Source of the DNA: Heloderma charlesbogerti
Taxonomy: Eukaryota; Chordata; Lepidosauria; Squamata; Helodermatidae
Direction of reading: 5' to 3'
NCBI GenBank assembly: GCA_026122225.1
Contig: JANEZZ010001678.1
Coordinates: 620,001 to 684,000 of the forward strand
Length of the DNA: 64,000 bases
The notes under the pieces are model-generated. The model saw only the letters and a list, made by a program, of their open reading frames with translations. It made no database searches and was not told the DNA's origin. The position numbers were made by a program, and so were the translations under genes. Positions 1-11,511 of this stretch are shown here, one piece after another. Position 1 is the first letter of the stretch. Every line of letters starts with the position of its first letter.

Positions 1-174
1 AAGCAAGGAGGGAGAGGTGGTGGCACTGACAGGAGGACATGAAACACAGCTAATTAGGCTGCAAGTAGAGTAAGTGACACATTTTAAAAATAGCATTTTC
101 CAAACCTTTTTGCCCAAGGCCTCTGGTATCTCAAGGTTTTTAGATAATTTTCTAACAATGCAGTTCTATGTATT

Positions 175-256
175 TCTGCTCAGAAGTAAGCCCACTCACT
201 GAGTTCAATGGGACTTACTCTCAGGTAACGTGGATAAGATTGCAGCCTTACTGTAT
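175..256. repeat. Short palindromic interspersed repeat (AATGGGACTTACT family)
   Basis: Has the inner sequence TTCAATGGGACTTACT and ends in GATTGCAGCC. The family is roughly palindromic: full copies begin with a form of GGCTGCAATCCTATACA and end with its complement. Related copies lie at 335-432, 3095-3195, 12213-12322, 19555-19622, 40715-40790 and 62942-63032. It behaves like a small MITE; the superfamily is not known to me. Confidence 0.6.
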
Positions 257-334
257 GGTAATATTTGTGAAAAACACCAGATGGCTGCAAAAATATAAAA
301 TACAATTTCTGAATCCTTCCTTCTGCCATTGCAA

Positions 335-432
335 TACTAACAGTGCAATCCTATACATGTCTACTCAGAAGTAAGCCCCACTGAATTCAATGGTATTTAC
401 TTGAAGATAGGTATGTATAGGATTGCAGCCTA
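335..432. repeat. Short palindromic interspersed repeat, complete copy
   Basis: Starts TGCAATCCTATACATG and ends with the near complement CTATGTATAGGATTGCAGCC shortened by a few bases, giving terminal arms of about 17 bases around TCAATGG. This is the clearest copy of the family in the window. Confidence 0.65.
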
Positions 433-489
433 CAACTACCAACAAGAAATAAAAGTTAAACTAGACAAAAGCAGTACCATACTCTTGTC

Positions 490-503
490 CCCCCCCCCCC
501 CCG
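490..503. repeat. Poly-C tract
   Basis: A run of about 13-14 C residues followed by GGG. Length may be unreliable in an assembly. Confidence 0.8.
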
Positions 504-607
504 GGCTCCATTTTGTCTTGATTGCAGTTGTGCTTTTCTCTTTGGGACAGACCTCTTACTTAGCAAGGTCGTTTTTTATGTTGTTTTGAGTTTGGCTTGT
601 TTGATCT

Positions 608-735
608 TAAGGGAAGGGGATGCTGCTCAGTGGCAGAGCAGTGCTTTGCATGCATGTCCTCCTCCAGTCAGTTTAGTCGCTACTGGGCTAGATGGACCAA
701 CAGTCTGACTCTGTGTAAGGCAGCTTCCTACGATC
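608..735 (+). repeat. SINE-like repeat
   Basis: Contains CTCAGTGGCAGAGCAG near the left end and GGGCTAGATGGACCAACAG followed by AAGGCAGCTTCCTA at the right. Similar pieces occur near 17165-17230 and 40212-40235. The first part looks like a tRNA-type head. The family name is not certain. Confidence 0.5.
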
Positions 736-831
736 TCAAGTGAGGGCCTCTGTAAGAATTATACTGATGTTGTCTTTACTGAATGGATGAACTTGTAACT
801 ACAAGTTTGCAAAATCTTATGAGTAATTTGC

Positions 832-905
832 AATATTTCTTTTTTTATTACATTTCTATACCACCCAATAGCTGAAGCCCTCTGGGCGGTTCACAGTAAT
901 TAATA
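832..905 (-). mobile_element. L2 LINE 3'-end fragment
   Basis: The complement of this stretch carries the same 3' end as the L2 copies at 6000-6040 and 61740-61790: the CCGCCCAGAG and GGCTATTGGG(C/T)GGTATAGAAATG motif, then a T/A-rich end. It is a short tail only, with no coding part. Confidence 0.7.
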
Positions 906-1282
906 TGATTCCGATACATTTAATTGAATGCTTGCTTGAAGTTTGTTCTTCTCACCGGTGTAACAGATTGCACCTCCTGATTAAAGTTTAGGTTTGATAT
1001 CAGGCTATATCCCTAAGTTATTATGTTGTCCACAAAAACATTAGAAAGGCAACTAGTGAAGTTCAAAAGTTTCTATTGTTTTTCTTTGCCAATAAGGGGT
1101 TGTCATAGTGGTGGAGACTTGCTTCAGTTGAAGGGGATGGGGCCCAAGAGGGAGCAGTGTGGCTTGAGGGGGAAGGGCTGGTCCGAGGGACCCACTGATA
1201 CCCTCTTGCCCAAGGGCACATACAAATGAGGGCCCCATCCCCTTTCACCCCCCACCCCGTTGCAACTGCGCAGCATTGCAGC

Positions 1283-1824
1283 TAGGGATGTTGGAGAATT
1301 TCTCCACGAATCTCCAGGAGGCCGAATGCCAATGCATTCGGCCCCCTGAAATTGGTGGGGAAATTCTCCTCCCCCCCCGGGATGGGACTTACCTTGTGCG
1401 AATGTCCCTCTCGGTGGCGGGTCCCGCCGGCGCTTCGCCGGCCAGTCTTCCAACCGGCCACCACTGCCGCCATTTCCAAGTAAAGTAAAAAAAAAAAAAA
1501 AGTGATAGGCTACGTAATGATTTACGTAGCCTATCACGGCTGACTTTGAAAACCTAGCCGTGATAGGCTACGTAAATCGTTACGTAGCCTATCGTGTGTT
1601 TTTTTTTACATAACTTTTTTCTTTCGCCGCCGGAGAAGCGGGACACTCCCCCCCGGCCAGAATTTCGGCGGGGAGGGATGGGGCGCCTCCCCCCCGCCAG
1701 AATTTCAGCAGGGAGGGGCGGGGCGCCTCCCCACCTGCCAAGAATTTCGGGGGGATAAACGGAGCGCCTCCCCCCCCACCGAAAACAGCTGCGTGACCAG
1801 GTAAGGGACTTTTGTCCATCCCTA
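1283..1824. mobile_element. hAT-type MITE, 542 bp, with perfect 8-bp target duplication
   Basis: The element begins TAGGGATG and ends CATCCCTA and is flanked on both sides by the same 8 bases, ATTGCAGC (1275-1282 and 1825-1832). Inverted termini plus an 8-bp duplication are the hallmarks of hAT transposons. Inside there is no transposase. The centre (about 1503-1596) is a nested set of palindromes built on GATAGGCTACGTAA. The outer thirds are GC-rich and contain long C runs. Confidence 0.85.
1503..1596. repeat. Nested palindrome in the MITE centre
   Basis: Two perfect 14-bp-arm hairpins (GATAGGCTACGTAA, 4-base loop, complement) lie side by side. Together with the flanking ACGGCT/AGCCGT they form the two arms of a larger hairpin of about 40 bases per arm around GACTTTGAAAACCT. 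Confidence 0.85.
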
Positions 1825-1832
1825 ATTGCAGC

Positions 1833-3094
1833 TTCGAATTAGCTTCTGCTGCAATACACTCGCAATTTACTGCACACTTCCCGAACAGACCCCACTGTGC
1901 CCTCTTTTTTGCCATTATACTTTAATGCGCAGCCATGCAGTCCCATGAGCGTGGGGGTGCGACACTGCAGTGGCTGTTTTGTATTTTATGGGTTCTGTTG
2001 TGTCTTTCTGTCCCTCGTTAGGTAAAAAGTGGGTGTTCTGTGCCCCTTCATTTCCATGCCATCTGTTTGTCAGTTCTCCAGCCTGACTCTTGCGATGGTT
2101 CGTGTGAGCGGTATGTGCCTACCCATTGCTCCGAAATGGTGGAGCGAAGTTGGTCGTCCCCCAAAAGCCCCCCCCCCCCAGCCCTTAGGCACTGAGTCTA
2201 AAACAACCATTGCAAAGATATGAAGCTTAAAAAATGGGCGAAAGTGTGATTAAATAAATGAAAACGCCTCCCTGTGCCTCTGTAACTGCGCAGCTGCAAA
2301 GGGGTGGGGGGAGCAAAGGGGCATCACAGAGTGACACAGGCACTATGCACGCCTGCAACCCACCCCTGCAAAATCTGAAGTTGGTTTGGGGAAGGGACAG
2401 ATGGCTCGCAACTGCGGGGGAACCGCAGCAAATGAAAAACATTGCAGCAAAACACCTCCTTCGAAATCTGCATTTTCCGGGAGAAAACCACAGATGGCTG
2501 CGAAGTGGTGACTGCATTATCAGTTGAGGGACCTTGACTCGCAGCCGCCCTGGAGTAAAAGGCTCGTGTAGATGGCGCTGGCCCTGCATCAGAACCCATT
2601 TCAAAGAGTTGGTAAAATAATACCTGATAATTTCAACCAGGCCTCACAAAGCAGCATGCAAACACTTGCTAAGCTTTTGACTTACACAGAATTCTTCCTC
2701 AAGCCAGATTTGTTTCTAAATGTTTATGAATGAGAGCACAGCATTGAATTCTGTCTGCAGCTTATTTCAGTCTTAAAGAGTAATAGAGGGAATTTTATGG
2801 GTTTGATTGGATTAGCACTGTGCCTTGTGCAAAGATAGCAGGTTATACAGAGACATGTTGGACCAAATGAGAAATCCTCTTGGAAAAATGTAAGAGGTGC
2901 TAGTCATGTCGGTACTGAACACAAATCACAACTCACAGCCCCTTCTACAGGGTATAGCATATGTTTTCTCTAATAGGGCAAAAAGCATCTTGGACAGATT
3001 TTATACCAGGAAAATGTCATGGGGGAAATATCTTTCCAAATAATCTTTGCTATACAGCCTAGAGACAAACTTATAATAAATATTGGGTTAGATC
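1833..3094. other. Intergenic stretch, no gene recognised
   Basis: No coding similarity or RNA gene seen. A G-rich segment at 2284-2325 resembles the complement of 1218-1275, suggesting two inverted copies of one unidentified repeat. A C run lies at 2169-2179. Confidence 0.5.
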
Positions 3095-3199
3095 CAGACT
3101 CAGGCTAAAATTCTATACCCGCTTACTTGGGAGTAAGCCCCATTGAACTCAATGGGACATACTTTTGACTAGACATGGATAGGATTGCATTGATTTCAG

Positions 3200-6055
3200 T
3201 GGGAACTAGGTTGGGGAACATGGCCCAGACAGTTGATGGCTGTGCCGTGTTCCAGCCCTCCCCCCAACCGCAGGCATGGTGGTTGCCCTGTCAGCCTGCC
3301 CTCGGGCCTCCTGATGCTGCTGTTAAATGCCAGATCAGTTCAGAATAAGACCTCCCTTATCCATGATTCAAGAGTGGATGAGGCAATCTGGCATGCATAA
3401 CTGCAACCTGGGTGGGTGAGCAGAGAGGAGTCAGTATCTCTCAACTCAGCCCACTGGGGTACTTGGTTCAGCATCAGGGTAGGCTCAAGGGCCAGGGAGG
3501 GGGATTGCTGTGGTCTACAGGGGTTCCATCTCCCTCTGCAGGCTCCCTGCCCATGTGATTACTGGTCTGGAGAGTTTGCACCTTGTGTTGGGCCAGCAGG
3601 ACAGATAGGTCCTGCTGGCCCAACACAGTGGGGGACCCAGTGGGGGACCTATTAAAATGGCCTTCCCCCGGAGGCTAATGGATCCAGATGGTTTCCAGAG
3701 GACTCTTGGGAGGTTTCTGACTGTTATGGTGAGCTCTACTGTCAAAACCCTGGTTGATCTGTGGAATGCAGAAATGACCCAGGCGGTTGGTACGATTGCT
3801 CCTGCGCGCCCTCTCCTGAGTAGAGCTCGTACTGCTCTGTGGTACACCCCGGAGCTGAGAGTGATGAAACAAAACAGGAGACGGCTTGAGTACAGATAGA
3901 GAAAAAATCCTAGCAGATACAATTGAATGCTGGTATGTGCCTATGGTAAAGTATATTCAGGTGCAGTGAGGGTGACAAAAAAACATAATCTTGCTGCCTC
4001 TATTTAATCTTCTATCTGCCGCCCAGCAAATCTTCAGGGTCGTCCAGGGGCTATTTCATGCTGGCTCTAAGGAGACTGTAGACCCTGCCGAGGCCTGCTG
4101 TAATGCATTTACTAGGAACTTCCAGGATAAAATCTCTCGCATCTGCTGGGACTTAGGCTGAATCTACACATAACGGTATGATAATGGTATAACTGCTATC
4201 ATAACTATTGGTACACGTGACACCAGTGGGCACCAATCGTTATGATAACAGTATGATAACAGTATAACTGCTATGTGTAGATTCAGCCTTAGACTTGTGT
4301 TATAGCAGGTGAATCTGGTGAGGTATCCACAGCACAGCCTTGTCCTGTTCTCCTAGATGACTTTCAGTTGGTACAGCTCGAGGACGTTGACAAGGTGCTT
4401 GGACAGGTTTGTGCAACCACTTCTATACTGGATCCTTGCCCCTCTTGGCTTATAAAAACTGGCACGGAAGGAACAGCTGGCTGGGCCAGGGAGGTGATTA
4501 ATGCTTCATTGTGTGAGGGAGTGGTCCCTCAAAGAGGTAGAAGAAACCCTCCCTGGACCTGGAAAATCTTAGTAATTTTAGGCCAGTGGCAAATGTTCCT
4601 TTCCTGGGCAAGGTTCTTGAGCAGGTGGCTGCCAACAAGCTCCAGACACTCTTGGATGAGACTGATTATCTTGATCCATTTCAGTTGGGGTTCAGGCCAG
4701 GTTTTGGCATGGAAACAGCCTTGGTTGCCCTGTATGACCTATGTCAGGAGAGAGACAGGGGGAGTGTGACCTTGTTGATTCTCCTTGATCTCTCGACGGC
4801 TTTCAATATCATTGACCATGGCATCCTTCTGGGACGATTACCTGAGCTGGGAATGGGAGGCCCTGCGTTGCGGTGGTGATGCTCTTACTGGATGGTTTGC
4901 TCCAGAAGGTGGTACGTGAGGAATATCGCTTGGCTCATGGATTCTCCAGTATGGGGTTCTACAGGGGTCGGTTTTGTTCCCCATGCTATTTAACTTCTAC
5001 ATGAAACTGTTGAGTGCAGTCATCGGAATTTTGGAGTGCGTTGTCGTCAGTACGCACTCATCTTCAGGTGAGGCTGTGGATGTGCTGAATCAGTGCCTGG
5101 CTGTGACAATGGACAGGATGAGGGCTAATAAACTGAAACTCAATCCAGACAAGACTGAGATGCTGCTGGCAGATGGAGGGTGCTCAACCTGTTCTGGATG
5201 GGGTTGCACTCCCCCTGAAGGAGCAGGTTTGTAGCTTGGGGCTTCTCCTTGAGCCATCTTTGTCACTTGGGGCTCAGGTGGCCTCAGTGGCACAAGTGCC
5301 TTCTACCAACTTCGGTTGGTGGCCCAGCTATGCCCCTACCTGGACAGGGATAACCTGGCTTCAGTTATCTATGCTCTGGTAATTTCCAAGTTAGATTACT
5401 GCAATGTACTCTACATGGGGCTGCCTTTGAAGACAGTTCAGAAGCTGCAGCTCGTGCAGAATGTGGTGGCCAGATTGATAACGGGGCCAGAAGGTCCGAA
5501 CATATAAGACTGACTGTGGCCCATTTGCACTGCCTGCCTGTATATTTCTGAGACTGATTCAAGGTGCTGGTTTTAACCTATAAAGCTTTACAGCGCCTCT
5601 CCCAACACGAACCTACCTGTACACTATGCTCAACATCTAATGTCCTCCTCCGGGTGCCTCCTCCAAGGGAGGCTTGGAAGGCAGAAACAAGGGAGAGGGC
5701 CTTCTCGGTGGTGGCTCCCCAATTATGGAATGATCTCCCTGATGAGCCCCGCCTGGTGCCAACATTGCTATCTTTTCAGCACCAAGTTAAGACCTTTCTC
5801 TTCTCCCAGGCATTTGGCAGCATATAATAAATTTAATTGATCCTGGATTGTTTGCTTGAGATTGCTTGTTTGAAGTTGTTTTAGATATATGTTCTCTTGT
5901 GTATATTGTCTGTTCATGTGTTTGTTTGTTTTTAATGTAAATGGCTTTTAATCTCTGTATACTGTATTTTTAATGTTTTTAATATTTGTAAACTGCCCAG
6001 AGAGTTTTGGCTATTGGGCGGTATAGCAATGTAATAAATAATAATAATAACAACT
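3200..6055 (+). mobile_element. L2-type LINE, long but broken copy
   Basis: Encodes scattered pieces of one LINE protein on the plus strand. The start of the endonuclease region (LLLNARSVQNK-like) is near 3315. Reverse transcriptase pieces include LDPFQLGFRPGFG and LDLSTAFNIIDHGILL (4670-4830) and a GVLQGSVL-type block near 4950. MRANKLKLNPDKTEMLL lies at 5118-5168, followed by LDYCNVLYMGLPLKTVQKLQ and the APQLWNDLPDEPR block (5700-5760). It ends in the L2-type 3' end with GCCCAGAGAG, GGCTATTGGGCGGTAT and an AATAA tail. Many frameshifts and stops. A MITE sits inside at 4156-4288. Confidence 0.85.
4156..4288. mobile_element. Harbinger-type MITE, 133 bp, inserted in the L2
   Basis: Both ends carry the same inverted repeat, GGCTGAATCTACACATA and its complement, and the element is flanked by TTA on both sides (4153-4155 and 4289-4291). 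A 3-base TTA duplication fits PIF/Harbinger elements. The inside is made of repeated ATGATAAC/GTTATCAT-like units. The L2 sequence resumes directly after it. Confidence 0.75.
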
Positions 6056-7359
6056 ATGATATGACTAACTTCTTCTATTGATTTCAATAGGGCCTAAGTT
6101 CAGCTAACTTAGTCTGGGTCCAACACATTATTTTCACAGGCATCATATATGGCATCTTCTCCAAATGTCTCCACAGACTCTTGGCCAACTTTGTTTTCAC
6201 AAAGGTCTGGCAGAAAAGTTAGGATCTGTCTAGCCTGTGTTGCAAAGAATCTTTGGAAAGGTATGCTTGATTCTTCCAAATCTGATGCATCTTTTGTCAT
6301 AAAGATGCAAATCTGCCCATGAGTAGTCCTGGTGAAGTCAATGTCTTACCTGCACCATCTGAGAGAGTATCTCCGGGGTGATTCACAAACTTCTATATGC
6401 AGACAATATGTGCACCTGACATATGCAGCCAGTAGCTGGAAGTGCATTATTTTCCCACTAAGCTAATGCACTAGAAGGAATCTACCTACCTACTTATCTA
6501 TAATGTCCTTGCTCTGTCTTTTAATGACTTTTTGGAGATAGGTCCCACCTCATTACTCAACATTTAATGTGGATTTTCATTATCCTCTGTTTTAAAATAT
6601 GAACTATCATTTATATATGTTATTAATACTTATCTATTTTATTAATACACCAGGGCAACTTTCTGTACCCCTGAACTCTTTGCAATGAAACCATAAAAGC
6701 ATGTAATAAGTATGAACAAACTCTAAAAACAACTGTAACAGGCATGGTGAACTAGTCAAAATAAAGGAGGTCTAAATGCTATTGATTTCAGTGGGAACGC
6801 TAAACATATGTTTAAATATTTGGGGATGGCAATAGGAGTGGGGATGGGGGGGTTGGTGGGATGAAGGGGGGCAGTGACAGCCCCCTCCAAAGTGCCAGCC
6901 CTTATTCACTAAATAAAAAAAATCAATCATGCAGTTGCCAGGTGTGTGATTATCATCACATCTGTTTTGGTTCTTAGTTCCAAGTATACATGCATAAGAT
7001 TGGGTTGTTAGCTTTATTCCACTGATGACTACACTTAGGAGATTGTTTCAAAATGTCCCTCATCTGGTTGGTGTTTTCTGATTTCTCTGTTCCTACCCAA
7101 ATTACAGTGTTTTCCTCTTGTGTCTCATTCATAGCACTTTTACCACCTAAGACTTGCTGGATCAAAACATAATCCACCAAAACCAGCATTCTACTTTTAA
7201 CAGGAGATACCTCTGGAAAGTGCCCAGCAAGGCATTGAGGTGAAAGGCATTCCCTGCTGACTCATGTTTATCCTAAAAGCAGTTGTGCCACACATTTCAC
7301 CCTAAAGTCATTTCTAACTTAAGAGGTGCAGTTCTGATACAAAATTCCATGGGTGTTTT
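6056..7359. other. Intergenic stretch, no gene recognised
   Basis: Mostly single-copy-looking AT-rich DNA. A short (TAA)n tail of the preceding L2 ends near 6050. No coding similarity on either strand. Confidence 0.5.
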
Positions 7360-8850
7360 GATGGTTCACTTGAAACTCATAAAAACACAGAATGTCTTGT
7401 GGCTCCTCAAAGCCACAAACGAAACAACTTTGATGACATCAACTGGCAGGGAGGTCCACAGAGAGGGAGCCAGGATACTGAATGCTCTACTCTGAGTGGA
7501 ATCCAAACGGACAGCAGGTCCCCGTGGAACCACCAGGAGTGGTTCCAGATGAGGTCCTCATCTGAGGACCTCAGTGATCAGGCAGTCTGGTAAGGGGGAA
7601 ACTCTCTCAAATATCCTGGTCCCAAGTTGTTTAGGGCTTTATACGCTAACAACAAAACTTTAAACTAGGCCCAGTAGCAAATAGGCACCCAGTGCAATTC
7701 CCTCAGCAATGAGTTGCATGCTGAAAAGGAGCAGCTCCCAAGAACAGCAGAGCTGCTGCACTCTGCACTAGCTGCAACTTCCGGACCAACCTTAAGGGCA
7801 GCCCCACATACATGCATTGCAGTCATCCAGCCTTGAGATTACTAGCATCTGTATCACTGCTCCTGTAACACTGTGGTCAGGCTAGCCCTGTCCAGGAGAG
7901 GCTGTAGCTGGCATACAAGTCAAAGCTGGTAGAAGGCACTCTGAGCTGTCATAGCCATTTGGGCCTCCAGCAACAGATGGATCTTGGCGTGCCCCCAGAC
8001 TATGAACCTGATCTTTCAGAGGGAGTATAACCCCATCCAGAACAAGAAATAAGCTTATCTTCTGGGCTTGGGAACCACTCACCCACAAGGCGAGTGGATT
8101 CGACTTCAGTTTATTGGCTGAATAAACTGCAGCCCATCACTGAGTCCAGGTACCGATCTAGGACTTGCACAGCTTCTCCTGACTCAGATGTCACAGGGAG
8201 ATAGAGCTGCATGTCATCAGCATACTGGTGGCACTTTGCTTCAAATCCCCGAATGGCTGGTCCCAGCGACTTCACATAGATATTAAACAACACTGAGGAC
8301 AAAGTACCGATAGCTCAATTGCCAGGGGGACAAGGTATAGTCACCCGGTGTTACTCTCTGAAATTGTTCCTGTAGGTAGAACTGGAACCACTGTCATACA
8401 GTGCCTCCAGTGCCCCACCCATGCAGCTGGCCCAGGAGGATGCCACAGTTGATGGTATCAAAAGCCAATGAGAAGCTGAGAGGAATTAACAGGTTCACAC
8501 TCCCCCGTCCCTCTCTTGATGGAGGTCATCCATCAGGGTGACCAAGGCTGATTCAGTCTCATAACCAGGCCAGAACCCAGATTGAAATGGGTCTAGACAA
8601 TCAGTATCCTCCAAGAGTTCCTGCAGTTGCCCTGCCATGACCCCCAAATACCTTCCCCAAGAAAGGAGTATTTTCAACAGGACAGCAGTTGTCAAACACC
8701 ATTGGGTCTACAGTGGACTCTTCTGGAATGGCCGCACTACTACCTCCTTAAGGGCAGCAAGAATGACTCCTTCACATAAAGATGCACTTGCCACTCCCTG
8801 GACCCACCCAGTCATACCCCTGCCCCCCCCCATCTAGCTCTTATTAGCCA
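7360..8850 (-). mobile_element. L2-type LINE, broken copy
   Basis: On the minus strand reads LINE reverse transcriptase pieces: DPFQSGFWPGYETESAL near 8570, CHQYADDMQLYLPVTSESG (8190-8240), then the LDYCNA.YVGLPL and ALNNLGPGYLRE blocks down to about 7600 and the block before LWNSLP near 7450. The tail half matches the L2 at 38990-39963 closely, so they belong to one subfamily. Many stops and frameshifts. Confidence 0.8.
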
Positions 8851-9784
8851 GGAAGCGCAAGGATCAAGAGAGACCCAAAAGTAGACCCAAAAGCACACAA
8901 GATCGAAACTGATCTAAGGTGATAATATCCTATGCTAATTTCATACCTGTAGTGTAAAAGAAACCAATGAACTCAATTAAACCTGAACTGAATAGTATGA
9001 AACTTGCTGAGAAAATACAGTATTTTCCCAGTACTCTGGGACTGGCAGGAGGGTGTCCTGGAAAACTGAAATGTTCCCTCACTGGCTTCTGAGTGTTGTC
9101 ATTTTTAACCTCAGCTTTGCGTCCATTTATTCTTTAGTATAGACACCAATGTGTTTGCCCTTCTGCTCTCTACATAGGATAATGTCAGCAGGAGATGCGT
9201 ATATCATCTGGATGTTGAGCAGGTGAATGAGTCCCTAATGATATGGCTGTTATTAGGTCCTATCTGCTGGACTGGACCGCTGGCCCCTCTCTCTTCCTCA
9301 GTCAGTTTTTCTAGCTTATAGATTGCTGAGTAAAAGCAAACGGCTTTAGCAGGTGGCAAGGGAGTCAGTGCATTCCAATAAGTCTTATGCCTCTTTACAA
9401 TGCCTATAATCTAATTAAAAAATGACACCGACCACCTTTCAAGAACATCTACTTTGGAAACGATTTCAGTGCTACAAGGTATGGAAAGGGACAATTGATG
9501 GTGACCAGTCTGCAGCCTAAGTGGGGGCAGTGGGAATGCTCTTACTGCAGTCTTTCATGGCTTCTCTTTTAAAAATGTGCCCCACTGATGCGTATTGTAT
9601 TTACAAAGCAAGATTGAATACCCCAAAGGCATAACTAATCTGTGTCAAGTGTTCCTGAATAGGCACCCTTGGTTCAAAACACAGGAAGTTCCTTGCTCAA
9701 TCAAGCCAAAGTCCACCCAGTCCAGCATTCTTTGTAAGCATTCCAGTAGCCAGCAGGCACCCGTGTCAGTGGTGTACCTTCTGC
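8851..9784. other. Intergenic stretch, no gene recognised
   Basis: No coding similarity, palindrome or known repeat end was found. Confidence 0.45.
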
Positions 9785-9973
9785 CCATCCTGACCAGGGG
9801 CCAATCTACATTGCGCCCGCCATCACAATAAATTCGGTGTCCCGTCGGGTTAAACGCTCTCACATTAAAATGTGATTATTCACACCCATTTTCCCCATTG
9901 CAGTGCTTCATCGAATGTGTGAGCTCGGTTCACACTCGAGCGCTGTGCTGTTTTCCTGCTGTTTTCCTGCGCG

Positions 9974-10046
9974 CGCTTGTCTGATCTCAGATGCTAAGCG
10001 GGGTCAGCCCCGGTCAGTAGTTGGATGGTCAACTGCCTGGGAATCA
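9974..10046 (+). repeat. 5S rRNA-derived sequence, left arm
   Basis: Matches the second half of vertebrate 5S rRNA in order: TCTGATCTC, GCTAAGC(A)GGGT, GGTCAGTAGTTGGATGG and CTGCCTGGGAAT, with several substitutions. The first third of 5S is missing and the 3' end is replaced. It is a pseudogene or SINE head, not a working 5S gene. Confidence 0.75.
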
Positions 10047-10487
10047 GGCTTCCTGCATTGAGCAGAGGGTTGTTCTATCCCTTCAAATGAGACTAAGTTT
10101 TACCCCCTCCTATCCCCCGCTCTGGATTTTTTTTTAAAAATTAAGGCATTATCCTTGCAGAATCGGGGCTTCTCCATGATTTTTTTTTTTCTAATTGAGG
10201 CATGATCTTCAAAGCTTCAAAGTTGTGAAGCTTCACAACTTCGAAGCTCCGAAGATCATGCCTCAATTGGAAAAAAAGACATGGCAGAGAAGCCCCGATT
10301 CTGTGAGGATAATGCCTTAATTTAAAAAAAACAACAACATCCAGAGCTGGGGATAGGAGGGGGTAAAACTAATCTCATTCGAAGGGATAGAACAACTCCC
10401 TGCTCAGTGCAGGAAGCCTGATTCCCAGGTGGTCTCCCATCCAAGCACCGACCGGGACCAACCTTGCTTAGCTTCCAAGATCAGACA
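9974..10487. mobile_element. Foldback element with 5S rRNA-like arms
   Basis: An almost perfect inverted repeat of about 255 bases per arm, centred at 10230/10231 (AAG|CTT). The outer end of each arm is like 5S rRNA. On the plus strand the left arm reads GTCTGATCTCAGATGCTAAG, then TTGGATGG and CTGCCTGGGAAT. The right arm has the complement. The inner arms share TACCCCCTCCTATCCCC, AAGGCATTATCCT, GAATCGGGGCTTCTC and GCATGATCTTC. Wider, looser inverted ends (CCAATCTACA at 9801 and TGTAGATCCAGCCCTG near 10830) may mark a larger host element of about 1.05 kb. No protein is encoded. Confidence 0.8.
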
Positions 10488-10490
10488 AGC
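10414..10490 (-). repeat. 5S rRNA-derived sequence, right arm
   Basis: The complement of the left arm: ATTCCCAGGTGGTCTCCCAT, then CCAAGCACCGACC and GCTTAGCTTCCAAGATCAGA. It is closer to authentic 5S than the left arm at the GGTCTCCCATCCAAG part, so the two arms have drifted independently since the inversion. Confidence 0.75.
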
Positions 10491-10849
10491 GCATGCACAT
10501 CCAGCCCTTTGCTTGTTGCTGAGGAAATGGGGCTGCTGAGGAAGCTATATGATCAGTAGCCGGAAGAAGACATGGGGCCATCAAGAGCTGTGATTGGACA
10601 GGAGGGAAATACAAACACCGCTGTATATGGACAGGCAGGGGAGGGGACTATGACCAGATATAGTAACGAAGGCAGAAAATCAGAGCACATTAAGGGGAAA
10701 TACCGGGATATTAGGGTATTGAAAGCGGGAGCACGGAAGTGGGAAATTCCGGTTCCAATTTGAGGTGGGTACTGTGTAGTGTGAAAGGCGGGCGGTGAAA
10801 CCTCATTGGAAGCGAAAAAAGGCGGTAAGTGTAGATCCAGCCCTGCGCA

Positions 10850-11511
10850 ATGACATGTGTTCTGACCAGGGACAGGAGGAAGAATTCTGTATGTGTTAGC
10901 CAAGGTAAATGAAGAATCTGAGATCTGAAGAGAATTACAGATTCCCAGAGATATAATCAAGGGTTATCTGTTGTGTGGGATATAGGTGGCCACTGAAGAG
11001 AAAAGAGTACATAAGGAGCTACAAACATCCAAAGAACACACTGGGAGGCTCTCGGTGCTTGTGGAGAAGCAGTCCTGAGGCGACACTCAAGTGAGGCCAC
11101 AATGCCGAAAACATTGCTTGGCCTGCCTTTTTCAAGGCATTCCAAATTGGCTACCAAGGTTAAGACCGTACCTTAATCAGATAATGATAGATTGGAGATG
11201 CACATCTACCACAAAAGGGTCAGGGTATTGCTTGTTAGTATCTCACTCACCTTTGTGGAGGTGGGATTCTCTGAACGTGGAAGATAACAAGCAGCAGCAC
11301 TTTCACTGAGCATTTGCTATCTATCACTTGCAATTACGGAGAACTATCCCTTGGTAATGACTTACAATTCCTTCCAGAAACCTATAATTAACCCTGCAGA
11401 AACCAGATAATTAATTGGATTTTCCAATTAATATTGATAAATCCAATCTTATCACCTTAGAGAAATGGTTGCCCTCATTCGCAGAATGACTGACAAGACC
11501 CATTACATTAA
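10850..11511. other. Intergenic stretch, no gene recognised
   Basis: No gene or clear repeat. CTGACCAGGG at 10862 repeats the bases at 9790-9799, just outside the foldback region, which could be a target duplication or chance. Confidence 0.4.

Noticed and set aside
1124..1915. Long minus-strand frames rich in Gly, Pro and Arg
   Set aside because: They arise from GC-rich MITE and repeat DNA with C runs; no domain or conserved motif.
9974..10046. A functional 5S rRNA gene
   Set aside because: The first third of 5S is missing, many positions differ, and no T-run terminator follows in the right place; it lies in a foldback repeat.
10862..10871. CTGACCAGGG as a target duplication with 9790-9799 for a 1.05-kb element
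   Set aside because: The outer inverted ends do not abut these repeats on the right side (about 16 bases intervene), so the boundary claim is not secure.
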